DNA of 64,000 bases from Aliikangiella maris (GCF_040719265.1 NZ_JBFDAH010000019.1:36275-100274), one strand, 5' to 3'; shown: positions 9,061 through 19,003, counted from the first letter of the stretch. The notes: generated by a model not told the origin, from the sequence alone. Numbers and translations are program-made.

Positions 9061-10227
9061 ATGTCAATGCTTCAAAAGCTTATTTTTGGTGCCATTAGTA
9101 TTAACCTTATCATTATTCTGATGATAATGACTCAGCAAAACAATGTGTTTGTCTATTTGCTGATTGCACTTGAAATAATTATTTTAATTAGCCTTTTTCG
9201 TTCTAATCTAACGCATGAAAGTGTCGAAAGCTCATCAGAAACCGCTCACGCCGAAACTTCTCAGTTAATTTCCCAACTCATATCCATGGCAGAAGCTGAG
9301 TTTATTCTCACCAATGACGAACTGGAAAAAATCACTTCGATAATTTCTCATGCCAGTGAAAATCTTGCAGGTAACTTTACTGGATTACTAGGGGAATCAT
9401 TCTCTCAAAAACTACTCGTTAGCGAATTAATAAAAAAGCTCGAAGTATTAATTAAAGAAGAACATGATATTTCTGATCAGACGGCAGATTTTTCTAAACG
9501 TAGTCACGATATTTATGAGCGAATGCTGGGTTCAATCAATACCATTAAATCTTCGTGTGATTCTTTAGCCAGTGAATTTATAGAAGTCTCTGAACAAATG
9601 AATCACATCTATAAAACCCTGGATGAACTCAACAGTATTACCGAGCAAACCAACTTACTTGCATTAAATGCAGCCATTGAAGCGGCCAGAGCTGGCAACA
9701 TTGGCCGAGGCTTTGCCGTGGTTGCCGACGAAGTGAGAGCGCTATCGAAACGTTCTCAGTCATTTAATATGGATATTGCCAATCAAATTGGCAAAATCAA
9801 GCAATCAATTAGCGGTGTATCACACAAAATAGAAGATCTCTCACAAATAGACATGGCACAAAGCCTCGCTGACAGAAAGGAAATTGACGGTATGTGGGAG
9901 GGAATGCAACAGATTGTGAATCAAGCCGGAACCGATAGTGAAGACATTAATCGAATCGCAGAATCGATTAGCCAGCATGTACAAAGTGGCGTTGCATCAT
10001 TGCAGTTTGACGATATGTCACAACAAGTCATGCAACATTTGAAACATCGACTAACTATTTTAAATTCATTCACTTCTCAAGCAAAAACATTGGTTTCACA
10101 AGGACTCGACAGTGAGCGAATTGATGCTCTCAAAGCGTTGATTGACAAAAAAATAAAAAAACTGGAAAACCTAGATGGCTCCGTAAAACAAAGAAATATG
10201 GAAATTGGAAAAATTGAACTATTTTAG
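9061..10227 (+). CDS. Methyl-accepting chemotaxis protein without periplasmic domain
   Basis: This 388-residue signal transducer has the MCP hairpin-tip signature LLALNAAIEAARAG followed by GFAVVADEVRALSKRS (about residues 200-230). The N-terminus has two adjacent hydrophobic segments (about 6-24 and 28-45) with almost no loop, so there is no periplasmic sensor domain. It probably senses an intracellular or membrane cue and signals to CheA/CheW. No HAMP domain is evident. No other chemotaxis gene lies nearby. Confidence 0.92.
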   Translation: MSMLQKLIFGAISINLIIILMIMTQQNNVFVYLLIALEIIILISLFRSNLTHESVESSSETAHAETSQLISQLISMAEAEFILTNDELEKITSIISHASENLAGNFTGLLGESFSQKLLVSELIKKLEVLIKEEHDISDQTADFSKRSHDIYERMLGSINTIKSSCDSLASEFIEVSEQMNHIYKTLDELNSITEQTNLLALNAAIEAARAGNIGRGFAVVADEVRALSKRSQSFNMDIANQIGKIKQSISGVSHKIEDLSQIDMAQSLADRKEIDGMWEGMQQIVNQAGTDSEDINRIAESISQHVQSGVASLQFDDMSQQVMQHLKHRLTILNSFTSQAKTLVSQGLDSERIDALKALIDKKIKKLENLDGSVKQRNMEIGKIELF

Positions 10228-10284
10228 CCTTAAATTGTTTTATATCTTCTTCTTGCCAGCCAGCTCTAATTATTTTTTCTCCAA

Positions 10285-11079
10285 TCAACTTGCTATTTTT
10301 ACACGATTAATATCAGGTAACTTTCCTAGCCAAATTTGATAAGCATGTGCAGCCTGCCCCAACAACATGCCAAGACCATCAGCAAATCTTAAACATCCTG
10401 ACTGTTTGGCAAATGCGTAAAAAGCTTGAGCTCGAGCGGCATAGTTTAAGTCATAGCAAAAAGTGTTAGCGTCAATACATGCAGCCACTGGCGCAAGTAA
10501 CGATGCATTAAATTCACTAATTGTACTAATTACCCCATCAAATTTTTCAATCTCAGAAAATGCTTGAATGTTACCGACACTCTGCAATCGCTCAACCAAG
10601 CGTGTAACTTTATCCTGACTACGATTAAGCAGTCTGATTTCTGCACCGGATTTTAATAAAGAGACTAGAATGGACTGACTTGCACCACCAGCCCCAATAA
10701 CCAATAACTTCTTTCGCTCAACTGCAAACCCATGTTGTTCTAAATCGAGTAATACCCCTTGTCCATCTGTCGTATGTCCAACTAATTGTCCAGCGGTATT
10801 TTTATAAAGTGTATTAACAGACTGTGCCAATCGCGCTTCATCGGTTAATTGGTCAACCAGCGGAATTACATGTTGTTTATGTGGCAATGTTACATTTAAT
10901 CCAACTCCGCCCTGGGTAAAAAAATTTTCAATAAAGCTTGTTAAGTTTTCAGCTTCAACCAGATATTTTTGATAGTCAATGACATGCCCAAACTGCTCGG
11001 CAAACTGTTGGTGAATTTGTGGAGAAAGGCTGTGTTTAATAGGATTACCAATCACTCCAAGTAAAATTTTATTTGACAT
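10285..11079 (-). CDS. aroE: Shikimate dehydrogenase (NADP+)
   Basis: AroE reduces 3-dehydroshikimate to shikimate in aromatic amino acid synthesis. The 264-residue protein has the shikimate-binding start GVIGNPIKHSLSPQIH, the catalytic lysine motif NVTLPHK, the nucleotide fold VIGAGGASQSI, an NRS loop suited to NADP, and the late segment DGLGMLLGQAA. Length and motif order match AroE. It is co-directional with nrdB upstream (112-bp gap containing an inverted repeat) and convergent with the chemoreceptor. Confidence 0.95.
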   Translation of the reverse strand: MSNKILLGVIGNPIKHSLSPQIHQQFAEQFGHVIDYQKYLVEAENLTSFIENFFTQGGVGLNVTLPHKQHVIPLVDQLTDEARLAQSVNTLYKNTAGQLVGHTTDGQGVLLDLEQHGFAVERKKLLVIGAGGASQSILVSLLKSGAEIRLLNRSQDKVTRLVERLQSVGNIQAFSEIEKFDGVISTISEFNASLLAPVAACIDANTFCYDLNYAARAQAFYAFAKQSGCLRFADGLGMLLGQAAHAYQIWLGKLPDINRVKIAS

Positions 11080-11095
11080 AGATTGTATTTATAAC

Positions 11096-11135
11096 TGGCT
11101 CAATTTTAGCACATAATATTACACCCATTGAGCCA
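11096..11135 (-). other. Inverted repeat between nrdB and aroE
   Basis: Nine-base arms (TGGCTCAAT/ATTGAGCCA) surround a 22-nt loop in the nrdB-aroE gap. No T-run follows, so this may be an RNA processing or stability element rather than a terminator. Confidence 0.4.
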
Positions 11136-11191
11136 ATAATAAAAACACTTTTCTTTAATGTGAATTTATTCCGCTGCTAAACATAAAGGCA

Positions 11192-12343
11192 TCACTCCCA
11201 AGATAATGCAGCACCGGTTTGATATTCAGTTACTCGAGTTTCGAAAAAATTTTTTTCTTTACGCGTATTTGCTTGCTCATCTAACCATGCAAGACGATTT
11301 TTTGCACCAGGAAAAGGAGCAGAAATATTCAGCTGCTTTGCCCGACGATTAGCAATAAAGCGAAAATGCTCAATATGATCATTAGCAGAGTAACCTAATA
11401 TAGGCTCCGGCAAGATATAGTTAGCATAATCGATTTCGGCCGCCTCGCATTGTGACCACATTTTCGACAAGCGACTTTCATCAAAGATAATATTTTCTTC
11501 TTTAACAATTTCATTAACCACACGAATACCAAATGCACAGTGCAAAACTTCATCTCGCATAATATATTGAAGTTGTTCGGCCGTTGCGGTCATTAATCCA
11601 CGACGCTGTAAGGCAAAGATTGGACTAAAACCATTGTAAAACCAGCAACCTTCAAATACACCAGCAAAAAATAGATACGAATAGACAAAGTCTTCAAGAT
11701 TATCACGAACACTTAAATCACTATCAAATTTTAAAACACTATCTAAATATTCATTCGCTAACTGAATTTTTTGATAAATCTGTGGAACAACCCGATATCG
11801 ATTGTATATTTCATTTTGCTCTATTCCAATTGACTCAATGCAATGTTGATAAGTCCAGGTATGTAGTGCTTCTTCATAAACTTGTCTAGCCTGATAAATT
11901 TGCAATTCTGGGGCAGTCATTTTTTCCATAACGGCTAACCCAATATTGCGCATGGCTAAAATATCTGAAGTGGTTAAATAAGCTAGCACATTTTCATATA
12001 AGTGTTTTTCTTCAATAGTTAATTTATGGTGATAGTCTTGAACGTCTTTTGTCATATTAATATCAAGCGGGGTCCAGTGGTTTTTATTTGCATTCAAGAA
12101 AAAATTCCACGCCCAAGGATACTTGAAAGGGGCTAATTGATTAATATCCCCTTGGCCATTGACTATTTTTTTATCACCAACGGAGACTGCTTGTGGTTGT
12201 TTTTTTTCTGATACCGTTTCGCTAACAATATTATTTGATATAACATCATCCGCTGTATCACGGGCATTTAAATTATCATCTTGCATTTGCAAAACATTTT
12301 GATTCAGTTGAAACCCGGCAATGGGATCATCCCAGTTTAACAT
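11192..12343 (-). CDS. nrdB: Class Ia ribonucleotide reductase, beta subunit
   Basis: NrdB houses the diiron-tyrosyl radical cofactor used by NrdA to make deoxyribonucleotides. The 383-residue protein shows the metal/radical motif EEALHTWTY, with Glu, His at +3 and the radical Tyr at +7. An upstream Asp lies in TTSDILAM, and later ligands lie in FEGCWFY and DEVLHCAFG. The C-terminal tail FFETRVTEYQTGAALSWE is the NrdA-docking peptide. The roughly 75-residue N-terminal extension and motif wording resemble the Pseudomonas-type NrdB rather than that of E. coli. It lies 19 bp after nrdA. Confidence 0.95.
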   Translation of the reverse strand: MLNWDDPIAGFQLNQNVLQMQDDNLNARDTADDVISNNIVSETVSEKKQPQAVSVGDKKIVNGQGDINQLAPFKYPWAWNFFLNANKNHWTPLDINMTKDVQDYHHKLTIEEKHLYENVLAYLTTSDILAMRNIGLAVMEKMTAPELQIYQARQVYEEALHTWTYQHCIESIGIEQNEIYNRYRVVPQIYQKIQLANEYLDSVLKFDSDLSVRDNLEDFVYSYLFFAGVFEGCWFYNGFSPIFALQRRGLMTATAEQLQYIMRDEVLHCAFGIRVVNEIVKEENIIFDESRLSKMWSQCEAAEIDYANYILPEPILGYSANDHIEHFRFIANRRAKQLNISAPFPGAKNRLAWLDEQANTRKEKNFFETRVTEYQTGAALSWE

Positions 12344-12362
12344 GTTAATTCTCCTTTATAAG

Positions 12363-15293
12363 TTATTGGCAAGCTTCACAATCGGGTTCAAGAATAGAAC
12401 AGACTGCACTGGTTACAACTTGAGACTTAGTATGACGCTTATCAATCGATGTTTTCTCAATTTGGGTCGCGCCGAGTGAACGTAAATAATAGGTCGTTTT
12501 AAGACCCCGTACCCAAGCCAGTTTATAAAGTTGATCCAGTTTTTTACCTGATGCTTCGGCTAAATATAAATTTAGGCTTTGTGCCTGATCGAGCCATTTT
12601 TGTCGACGCGAAGCGGCTTCAATTAACCATCGCGAGTCAATTTCAAATGCGGTAGCAAATAAGCTTTTTACTTCATCGGGTATCCGCTCAATTGACTGTA
12701 GTGAACCGTCAAAGTATTTTAAGTCATTCACCATGACCGAATCCCAAATTTTTAACGCTTTGAGTGCTTTAACCAGGTATGGATTGGTCAAGCTAAATTC
12801 GCCTGACAAATTCGATTTCACATACAAGTTTTGATACGTGGGCTCAATAGACTGAGACACTCCACAAATATTTGAAATGGTTGCTGTAGGTGCGATTGCC
12901 AAACAATTACTGTTACGCATTCCTTGCATCTGTATTTTTTTTCTCAGTGAGTCCCAGTTGAGTGTTGTAGATGTATCTTGATCAAAATAATTACCACGCT
13001 CGGCTTGTAGATTTTTAATCGAATCAATAGGTAAAACTCCCTGACTCCACAATGAGCCTTGATAAGTAGCATAAGCACCACGCTCAACAGCTAAATCACT
13101 AGATGCTTCTATCGCTAAATAACTAATTATTTCCATCGAAGCATCGGCAAAGTCAACCGCTTGTTGACTGGCATAAGCAAGATTCTTTTGAAACAATGCA
13201 TCTTGAAAGCCCATGATTCCTAATCCGACGGGCCGATGTTTAAGATTAGATACTCTAGCTTGTGGAACGCTATAGAAATTGTAATCAATAACATTATCTA
13301 ACATTCGCATTGCAGTTCGAATGGTCTTTTTCAGCTTTTCAATATTTAGCTCACCATGGTCAATGTGTTGTGCCAAATTGACTGAACCTAAATTACAGAC
13401 TGCAATTTCCTGTTCATTCGTATGTAGAGTGATTTCGGTACAAAGATTAGAACTATGTACTACACCAACATGCTGGTTAGTGTATCGTATATTGCATGGG
13501 TCTTTAAAAGTCATCCAAGGATGACCCGTTTCAAAAAGCATTCCCAACATTTTGCGCCACAGATCAACGGCCTTTATTGTTTTGACATTTTTTAATTGAC
13601 CAGTTTCTGCTTGCCGTTCATAACCTAAATAAGCATCACGAAATTCTTTACCAAATTTTTCATGTAAATCGGGCACTTCATCAGGAGAAAATAATGTCCA
13701 GTCACCTTCCTCAACGACTCTTTCCATAAATAAATCAGGTATCCAGTTAGCCGTATTCATATCATGTGCACGTCGTCGATCATCGCCAGTGTTTTTTCTT
13801 AAATCGAGAAAATCTTCAATATCGATGTGCCAACTTTCTAAGTAAGCACATACCGCACCTTTTCGTTTCCCACCTTGATTTACAGCTATTGCGCTATCAT
13901 TGGCAACTTTTAAAAATGGAATTACACCTTGTGATCGGCCATTTGTACCATTGATCAATGCATTCATCCCTCTAACTTGCGTCCAATCATTACCCAGCCC
14001 TCCCGCATACTTAGACAACAAGGCATTATCGCGAAGTGCACTATAAATATCGGATAAATCATCAGGCACTGAGGTGAGATAACAGGAAGAAAGCTGAGGT
14101 CTTAATGTCCCCGAATTAAACAGTGTTGGCGTTGAACTCATAAAATCAAAAGCGCTTAACAACTGGTAAAATTCGATCGCTTTACTTTCTCGATCAATTT
14201 CATTAATTGCTAATCCCATAGCAACTCGCATAAAAAAAGCCTGAGGTAACTCAAGACGCACACTCGCAGAGTGAATAAAATATCGGTCATATAGTGTTTG
14301 CAAACCAAGATAACTAAACAGTAAATCTCTTTCTGGTTGCAATGCGTCGGCAAGCTTTTTTAAGTCGAAGCGGGTCAATTCTTCATCTAATAGTTTTAGC
14401 TTGGCAGCTTGCTGAATATAGCTTGCAAAATAATTTCTATAACTCTCTGGCTCCACTAATGTACCGGTTAACTTTTTAACATCAAACGGTAATAAATCTA
14501 GTCCTTTTAAATCCATTAACCCAAGCCCATTATGTGCTTGAGTGTAGAGCTGTGCGAGCAGTAATCTAGCCGCCACCTGACTATAATTTGGCTCTTGATC
14601 AATCAAGTTTCGTGCTGCCAGTAACAACAACTGATAGAGATCTTTTAAATGAATACCTTCATAAAGACTTTCTGCCGTTTGTTTTAATATTGGCTCAGCA
14701 CTGACATCCGTCATATTGTGAACAGCCCAATTAACCAAATGACAAACGTTTTCCCAATTAATGGGCTGTTGCTGTCCATCTAGACCAATGACGTGTACGA
14801 CAGGAATAGTGGATATATTTTCTGCTGTTAAATCATTCCCCCGCTTTTTCGCATGTGCTTCGCGATAAAGCACATAAGCACGCGCAACTTTATGCTCACC
14901 AGATCGCATTAGCGCTAATTCAACCTGATCTTGAATGTCCTCAATATGAAGTACACCATTGGCAGGAATACGCCGAATCAATGCGCTATAGACTTCTTTT
15001 CCGAGTGATTCGACAATTTGGTGAATACGTTTGGAGACAACCGCTTCTTTACCTTCAACAGCTAAAAATGCCTTGGTCATTGCAACAATAATTTTTTGTC
15101 GGTCAAATGGTGTTTTTTGACCATTGCGCCGAATCACTGTATAAGAAACATCATCTTGCCGTTGATTGGTACTATGAGTGGGCGACAGAAAAGTCGCCTT
15201 ATTATCTTGACTGACAACGTTTTCTTTATTAGCTAAGTGCGCGGTTAATTCAGTTTGTTTATCTGAATCACATTCCGCAGTTTGTTCGAGCAT
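12363..15293 (-). CDS. nrdA: Class Ia ribonucleotide reductase, alpha subunit
   Basis: This 976-residue large subunit reduces ribonucleoside diphosphates. It starts with a poorly conserved leader of about 50 residues. An ATP-cone allosteric domain follows (RRNGQKTPFDRQKI onward, about 54-150). The catalytic core contains the active-site SSNLCTEI, AVCNLGSVN and NSNCLAIAPTATI, and a YY pair for radical transfer (TTYYLRSLGA). The C-terminal shuttle cysteines are in DCEACQ. Length agrees with Pseudomonas-type NrdA. Transcription probably starts near 15687 under NrdR control, leaving an unusually long leader of almost 400 nt. Confidence 0.96.
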   Translation of the reverse strand: MLEQTAECDSDKQTELTAHLANKENVVSQDNKATFLSPTHSTNQRQDDVSYTVIRRNGQKTPFDRQKIIVAMTKAFLAVEGKEAVVSKRIHQIVESLGKEVYSALIRRIPANGVLHIEDIQDQVELALMRSGEHKVARAYVLYREAHAKKRGNDLTAENISTIPVVHVIGLDGQQQPINWENVCHLVNWAVHNMTDVSAEPILKQTAESLYEGIHLKDLYQLLLLAARNLIDQEPNYSQVAARLLLAQLYTQAHNGLGLMDLKGLDLLPFDVKKLTGTLVEPESYRNYFASYIQQAAKLKLLDEELTRFDLKKLADALQPERDLLFSYLGLQTLYDRYFIHSASVRLELPQAFFMRVAMGLAINEIDRESKAIEFYQLLSAFDFMSSTPTLFNSGTLRPQLSSCYLTSVPDDLSDIYSALRDNALLSKYAGGLGNDWTQVRGMNALINGTNGRSQGVIPFLKVANDSAIAVNQGGKRKGAVCAYLESWHIDIEDFLDLRKNTGDDRRRAHDMNTANWIPDLFMERVVEEGDWTLFSPDEVPDLHEKFGKEFRDAYLGYERQAETGQLKNVKTIKAVDLWRKMLGMLFETGHPWMTFKDPCNIRYTNQHVGVVHSSNLCTEITLHTNEQEIAVCNLGSVNLAQHIDHGELNIEKLKKTIRTAMRMLDNVIDYNFYSVPQARVSNLKHRPVGLGIMGFQDALFQKNLAYASQQAVDFADASMEIISYLAIEASSDLAVERGAYATYQGSLWSQGVLPIDSIKNLQAERGNYFDQDTSTTLNWDSLRKKIQMQGMRNSNCLAIAPTATISNICGVSQSIEPTYQNLYVKSNLSGEFSLTNPYLVKALKALKIWDSVMVNDLKYFDGSLQSIERIPDEVKSLFATAFEIDSRWLIEAASRRQKWLDQAQSLNLYLAEASGKKLDQLYKLAWVRGLKTTYYLRSLGATQIEKTSIDKRHTKSQVVTSAVCSILEPDCEACQ

Positions 15294-15658
15294 ATATTCC
15301 TCACTTGAATGAATGCTCGCGTTTGTAAGTTTGTAAAGATTCTGATCGCAGCTTTTATTAAACAGTTTTCTGCTAAACGGTCTTGCTTAAAATACGCTTA
15401 TTTAAGATGCTTTTATTTTTAAACTACCTTGTTTTAAATTAACTAGCTTTTCTAAATAAGTTTTTAGCCGTCTCTGTCTAAACGATCTTTAGAACAACTT
15501 CAAACCAACCTTGACGCGAGGCAGTAGAGTACATGACAGGTAATCGGACTAAAAGTATGACGGACTTTTCTCATAAAAAATCGATCAACTTATCACCGTT
15601 GCGCGACAGTGTTGGAATTTCACCAACTTCCCCTGTTTCGTTAGTCAAACCGACTTCA

Positions 15659-15674
15659 ACACTATATATATGAA
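15659..15674. promoter_or_regulatory. NrdR-like box, distal copy
   Basis: This 16-mer matches the published NrdR consensus (acaCwAtATaTwGtgt) at its first twelve positions. It lies 31 bp, about three helical turns, from the second box, the usual spacing for paired NrdR sites. Confidence 0.7.
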
Positions 15675-15689
15675 TCAATTTAACTTAGA

Positions 15690-15705
15690 ACACAATATAG
15701 TGTGT
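15690..15705. promoter_or_regulatory. NrdR-like box overlapping the nrd -10 element
   Basis: The 16-mer ACACAATATAGTGTGT agrees with the NrdR consensus at 15 of 16 positions. It covers the inferred -10 hexamer, so NrdR bound with ATP/dATP should block RNA polymerase. Confidence 0.8.
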
Positions 15706-15722
15706 TTCGTTTATTTGTACAA
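15694..15722 (-). promoter_or_regulatory. Inferred sigma-70 promoter of nrdA-nrdB
   Basis: Read on the minus strand, TTGTAC (15722-15717) and TATATT (15699-15694) are separated by exactly 17 bp. The -10 matches consensus at 5 of 6 bases and the -35 is weak. It is embedded in the paired NrdR-like boxes. Confidence 0.6.
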
Positions 15723-15981
15723 GCATCTTGCAAAAATATTTGTGGCGGGTTGATGTCGGCATTATTTAGCTATTGGCTAAAAATACAAGTTTTACTTACT
15801 TTTTAGTCAGCTTTACTCTTAAAATTAGTCAAACTCACTAAAAACTCTATAAATCGACCCAAATTCATATGAAATTGAGTTATTTTTATTGGCACGATTT
15901 CTGCTTTTACTGTCGATTTAGGAAAAGAGTTGTTGAATTGTTTTCCACTGTAATAATGATAAATTTTTGGAGGTTTTCTTT

Positions 15982-16356
15982 ATGAAATATTTTGCTCATC
16001 TATTAGCCAGTTTATTTTTAATTTCTTCGTTATCAGGATGTATTATTGTTGGTGAACGCTATGATGATGACGGCCACCATTCCAGTTGGGAAGAAAGACA
16101 ACGAGAAAACCGACAAATTATCAGTCAGCTCCCTATGCAATCGAGTCGAAAGTCAGTTTTAGATCAATTAGGTGCGCCCGAGTTTTCAGAAGCTTATACC
16201 AAAGGCAATGATGAGTATCGAATATTGTACTACCGCACTCAGCGCAAACATGACGACGGTGACACCACTATTGATGAAACCACACCACTGGTTTTTAAAA
16301 ACGATCAATTACTTGGTTGGGGTGAACAAATTTTAAAATCAGTAAGTAATCTTTAG
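15982..16356 (+). CDS. Small lipoprotein, DUF3192-like
   Basis: The ATG at 15982 is preceded by GGAGG with suitable spacing, so I prefer it to the in-frame ATG at 15967. The 124-residue product has a lipoprotein signal peptide ending in the lipobox LSGC (Cys about residue 19). The mature domain includes RKSVLDQLGAPEFSEAY and a C-terminal LVFKNDQLLGWGE segment. This pattern fits the DUF3192/SmpA-like lipoproteins of gammaproteobacteria. The function is unknown. It probably sits in the inner leaflet of the outer membrane (inference). Confidence 0.75.
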   Translation: MKYFAHLLASLFLISSLSGCIIVGERYDDDGHHSSWEERQRENRQIISQLPMQSSRKSVLDQLGAPEFSEAYTKGNDEYRILYYRTQRKHDDGDTTIDETTPLVFKNDQLLGWGEQILKSVSNL

Positions 16357-16618
16357 AAAGCTTTCACTGAATAGTTGTTTTCAGCCAGCAAATGAGATAC
16401 AGAATTTATTATCGACAATCATTATGGTTAACGCTCAAGTAGGTTGACCATAGTGACTTTTATATTATGTTATTTGTCAATTAAGTACTTTTTCATAATC
16501 GCGAAACTCAAGTAAAATATTTTTTGTACACGCTATAACTTTTTGCTACTTGCATTCACTCAACGAAACCGATTAACTCAGCGGATTACGCTTTTGTATC
16601 AGCAATTGAAAATCCAGT

Positions 16619-17488
16619 ATGCAGAATAATCCCGCATTTCGCCGCTTGCTTCTAATCGCCAGTATTGCCATGCTCTCAATGAGTATTGTACCGGTGCTTA
16701 TTCGTTGGACTTCTGCCAATGAAATAACCATAGGTCTGATTCGCCTATCAATTGGCGCACTAGGCATTGGCATCATATTACTGTTCCAACAGCAAAAGAT
16801 CAGGCTAAAGACCAAGGAAATAATGTGGTTAATTTTACTCGGGGTCATTTTTGCTGCTCATTGGCTAACTTACTTTACCGGTATAAAACAGGCTGGTGCA
16901 TCGTTGGCTTCAATTGGTGTCGCAACTTTTGGCGTCCATTTGCTGATACTCGATTTTATTATTAACCGCCAGAAACTCAATATTACTGACATTTTCGCAA
17001 TTGTCTTATCTTTTACCGGTATGTTAATTACCTCGCCACCAGAAAGTCTCGCGCCAACGCAATCCAATGGATTTATTTTTGCCATTATCAGTGGCTTTTT
17101 ATACGCCTGCTTGCCGTTAATTAATCGGAAAATTCCACACTTAAAAACCAACATTCGCGCATTCGCGCAATTTTTTGTCGCCTTGATTATATTCCTCTTG
17201 TTGCTGCCAAAAGCTGACTTTAACTTATCCAGTGCAGACTGGTTAAGTTTAGCCGTATTAGGGATAGTCAGTACATTGCTTGCACATACCTTATGGATAA
17301 AAGCCAGTACAGAACTGCCAACGAATATCACTGCCATTATTTATTATGCTTATGTACCAATTGCAGTGGTGTTAAGTTTTGTCTTTTTAAACGAGCCATT
17401 AACCAGTAATAAAATAATTGGGGCAGGATTAATAATAGGCGCTAATATTTTAATCGTTTTACTACATAAACCTGGCGTTAAACGATAA
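16619..17488 (+). CDS. EamA/DMT-family permease
   Basis: The 289-residue protein has about ten hydrophobic segments arranged as two EamA repeats (about 5-140 and 150-285), the drug/metabolite transporter fold. It belongs to the group of ten-TM exporters for amino acids, metabolites or nucleobases, but nothing here specifies the substrate. It is monocistronic and convergent with the Sel1 gene downstream. A second, more clearly typed family member (rarD) lies near 23.1 kb. Confidence 0.87.
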   Translation: MQNNPAFRRLLLIASIAMLSMSIVPVLIRWTSANEITIGLIRLSIGALGIGIILLFQQQKIRLKTKEIMWLILLGVIFAAHWLTYFTGIKQAGASLASIGVATFGVHLLILDFIINRQKLNITDIFAIVLSFTGMLITSPPESLAPTQSNGFIFAIISGFLYACLPLINRKIPHLKTNIRAFAQFFVALIIFLLLLPKADFNLSSADWLSLAVLGIVSTLLAHTLWIKASTELPTNITAIIYYAYVPIAVVLSFVFLNEPLTSNKIIGAGLIIGANILIVLLHKPGVKR

Positions 17489-17574
17489 TTTTTGAACTGA
17501 CTTGGTGAACTGATTAAACGTTAATTGGCAAACAACTAATACAAAACAGATTTAATGTTTAACTGGTTTGATAA

Positions 17575-18123
17575 TTAGTGATGCTCGGGCATTTTGGCAT
17601 CACGAAATCGTTTGGACTTAATGATTTTTTGGTAGTGTTTAATTCTTTCTTTGGCTTCAACCAATTCGGTCGATGAAAGTTGCTGTTCGAGTTGCTGTAC
17701 AATAACACCAGTTTTTGTATTGATATGTTTAGCCACTGGACTGGTGTTGGTTGATGCAAGAAAAAACCACACATAAGATTCAAGAATATCTTTTTTAAAT
17801 CCAAGTCCTTGGTGCAGCATTAATGCGATATTATATTGTGCTGCAGCATAATCTCGTAAACTTGCCTGAAAATAAAACTCGGATGCTTTTTTATAGTTAC
17901 GCCGAAAACCATTACCTTTAGGTGGATCAAAATAGAAATTACCTAAAACAAATAATGCTTCTGGATCGCCCAACTCAGCCCGATGTTTTAATTTGGACCA
18001 TTCGGTCACATATACATTCTTCTGACTGGCAAACTCTCGAACCCCTTCAGCACTAGCGGAATAAGGCAGCAGGCTAGTGAATAAAAGGAAAAAGATGTAC
18101 CATAAATTCTGTAAAAACCGCAA
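17575..18123 (-). CDS. Secreted Sel1-repeat protein
   Basis: This 182-residue protein begins with a cleavable signal peptide (hydrophobic residues 7-22, cleavage probably after ASA). Two Sel1/TPR-like helical repeats follow: AELGDPEALFVLGNFYFDP, then DYAAAQYNIALMLHQGLG with SYVWFFLAS. Sel1 repeats mediate protein-protein contacts, usually in the periplasm. No partner is evident. The charged C-terminal third may be a coiled coil. Confidence 0.82.
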   Translation of the reverse strand: MRFLQNLWYIFFLLFTSLLPYSASAEGVREFASQKNVYVTEWSKLKHRAELGDPEALFVLGNFYFDPPKGNGFRRNYKKASEFYFQASLRDYAAAQYNIALMLHQGLGFKKDILESYVWFFLASTNTSPVAKHINTKTGVIVQQLEQQLSSTELVEAKERIKHYQKIIKSKRFRDAKMPEHH

Positions 18124-18341
18124 GCAATTTCCTTAGTAGGTGACAAAACATATGTAATGTCTAATGATGAACTCACATTTTAAAAAACCAATTTGAGCTT
18201 GTAATAATTATAATTTAAGACACATCCACAAATTGGTTATTACTTTATTCTTTTTTTGTGTAATATTTACATGCTTTTGAGTAAATTATCCAGCTTTTTA
18301 GCGTACACTATACCCAAATTTTGAAGTGACGAGACCCCTAA

Positions 18342-18992
18342 ATGTTACAGTTGAGAAATTTTGAGCTATTTAATAATTTAGACAAAAATACCGTTGAAGA
18401 CATTTTATCGCATATTCATAGCCGTAGTTTCCCCAAGAAAACCCAAATAGTTACGGAAGGTGATGACTCTCATAGCTTATATTTTTTGCTAGAGGGTAGA
18501 GTAAAAATTTACCTGGATGATGATAGCGGTAAAGAAATTATTGTGAATATTCATGAAGCAGGAGATTTCTTTGGTGAATTGGGCTTGATTAAATCAATTC
18601 CCCGCACTGCATCAGTTGTCACATTGGAAGATTCCCGACTGGGTATTATGCCCGAAACGGATTTCAGACGATGCCTAACCTGCTATCCAGAGTTTGCACT
18701 CAATTTGATTGAAAACTTATCAACACGTTTGATTGAAGCAACAGAAACCATTAGAAAATTAGGCTTAATGGATGTTTACCGCCGTATAGCTGTAACTTTT
18801 TTAAACCTTTCAGAAGAAGTTGATGGTATCAGAGTAATCAATGAGAAATTGACTCAGCAAAATATTGCCAGCCGAGTCGGTGCCTCACGAGAAATGGTTG
18901 CGAGAATTTTAAAAGATTTGCGTGCTGGTGGGTATATCTCTCAAGAAGATAATAAAATTATCATTCATAAAGCTCTGCCACATTCCTGGTAA
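18342..18992 (+). CDS. Crp/Fnr-family transcriptional regulator
   Basis: The 216-residue protein has an N-terminal cyclic-nucleotide-binding fold. The phosphate-binding-like GDFFGELGLI and PRTASVVTLEDS segments lie near residues 83-105. A C-terminal winged helix follows, with recognition helix SRVGASREMVARILKDL. The cassette differs in detail from classical Crp, and no FNR-type N-terminal cysteine cluster is present, so it is not an oxygen-sensing FNR. The effector is unknown. It is monocistronic, between divergent or convergent neighbours. Confidence 0.9.
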   Translation: MLQLRNFELFNNLDKNTVEDILSHIHSRSFPKKTQIVTEGDDSHSLYFLLEGRVKIYLDDDSGKEIIVNIHEAGDFFGELGLIKSIPRTASVVTLEDSRLGIMPETDFRRCLTCYPEFALNLIENLSTRLIEATETIRKLGLMDVYRRIAVTFLNLSEEVDGIRVINEKLTQQNIASRVGASREMVARILKDLRAGGYISQEDNKIIIHKALPHSW

Positions 18993-19003
18993 GCATTATA
19001 ATG

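Larger units (their letters stand above)
15294..15981. other. nrdA leader and divergent intergenic region
   Basis: I see no credible gene here. The minus strand holds the inferred nrd promoter and two NrdR-like boxes, followed by a transcribed leader of about 390 nt before nrdA. I recognise no known riboswitch in the leader, although short inverted repeats exist (for example GTTGG/CCAAC near 15612-15628). The plus strand ends with a GGAGG ribosome-binding site (15969-15973) for the lipoprotein gene. Confidence 0.6.
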
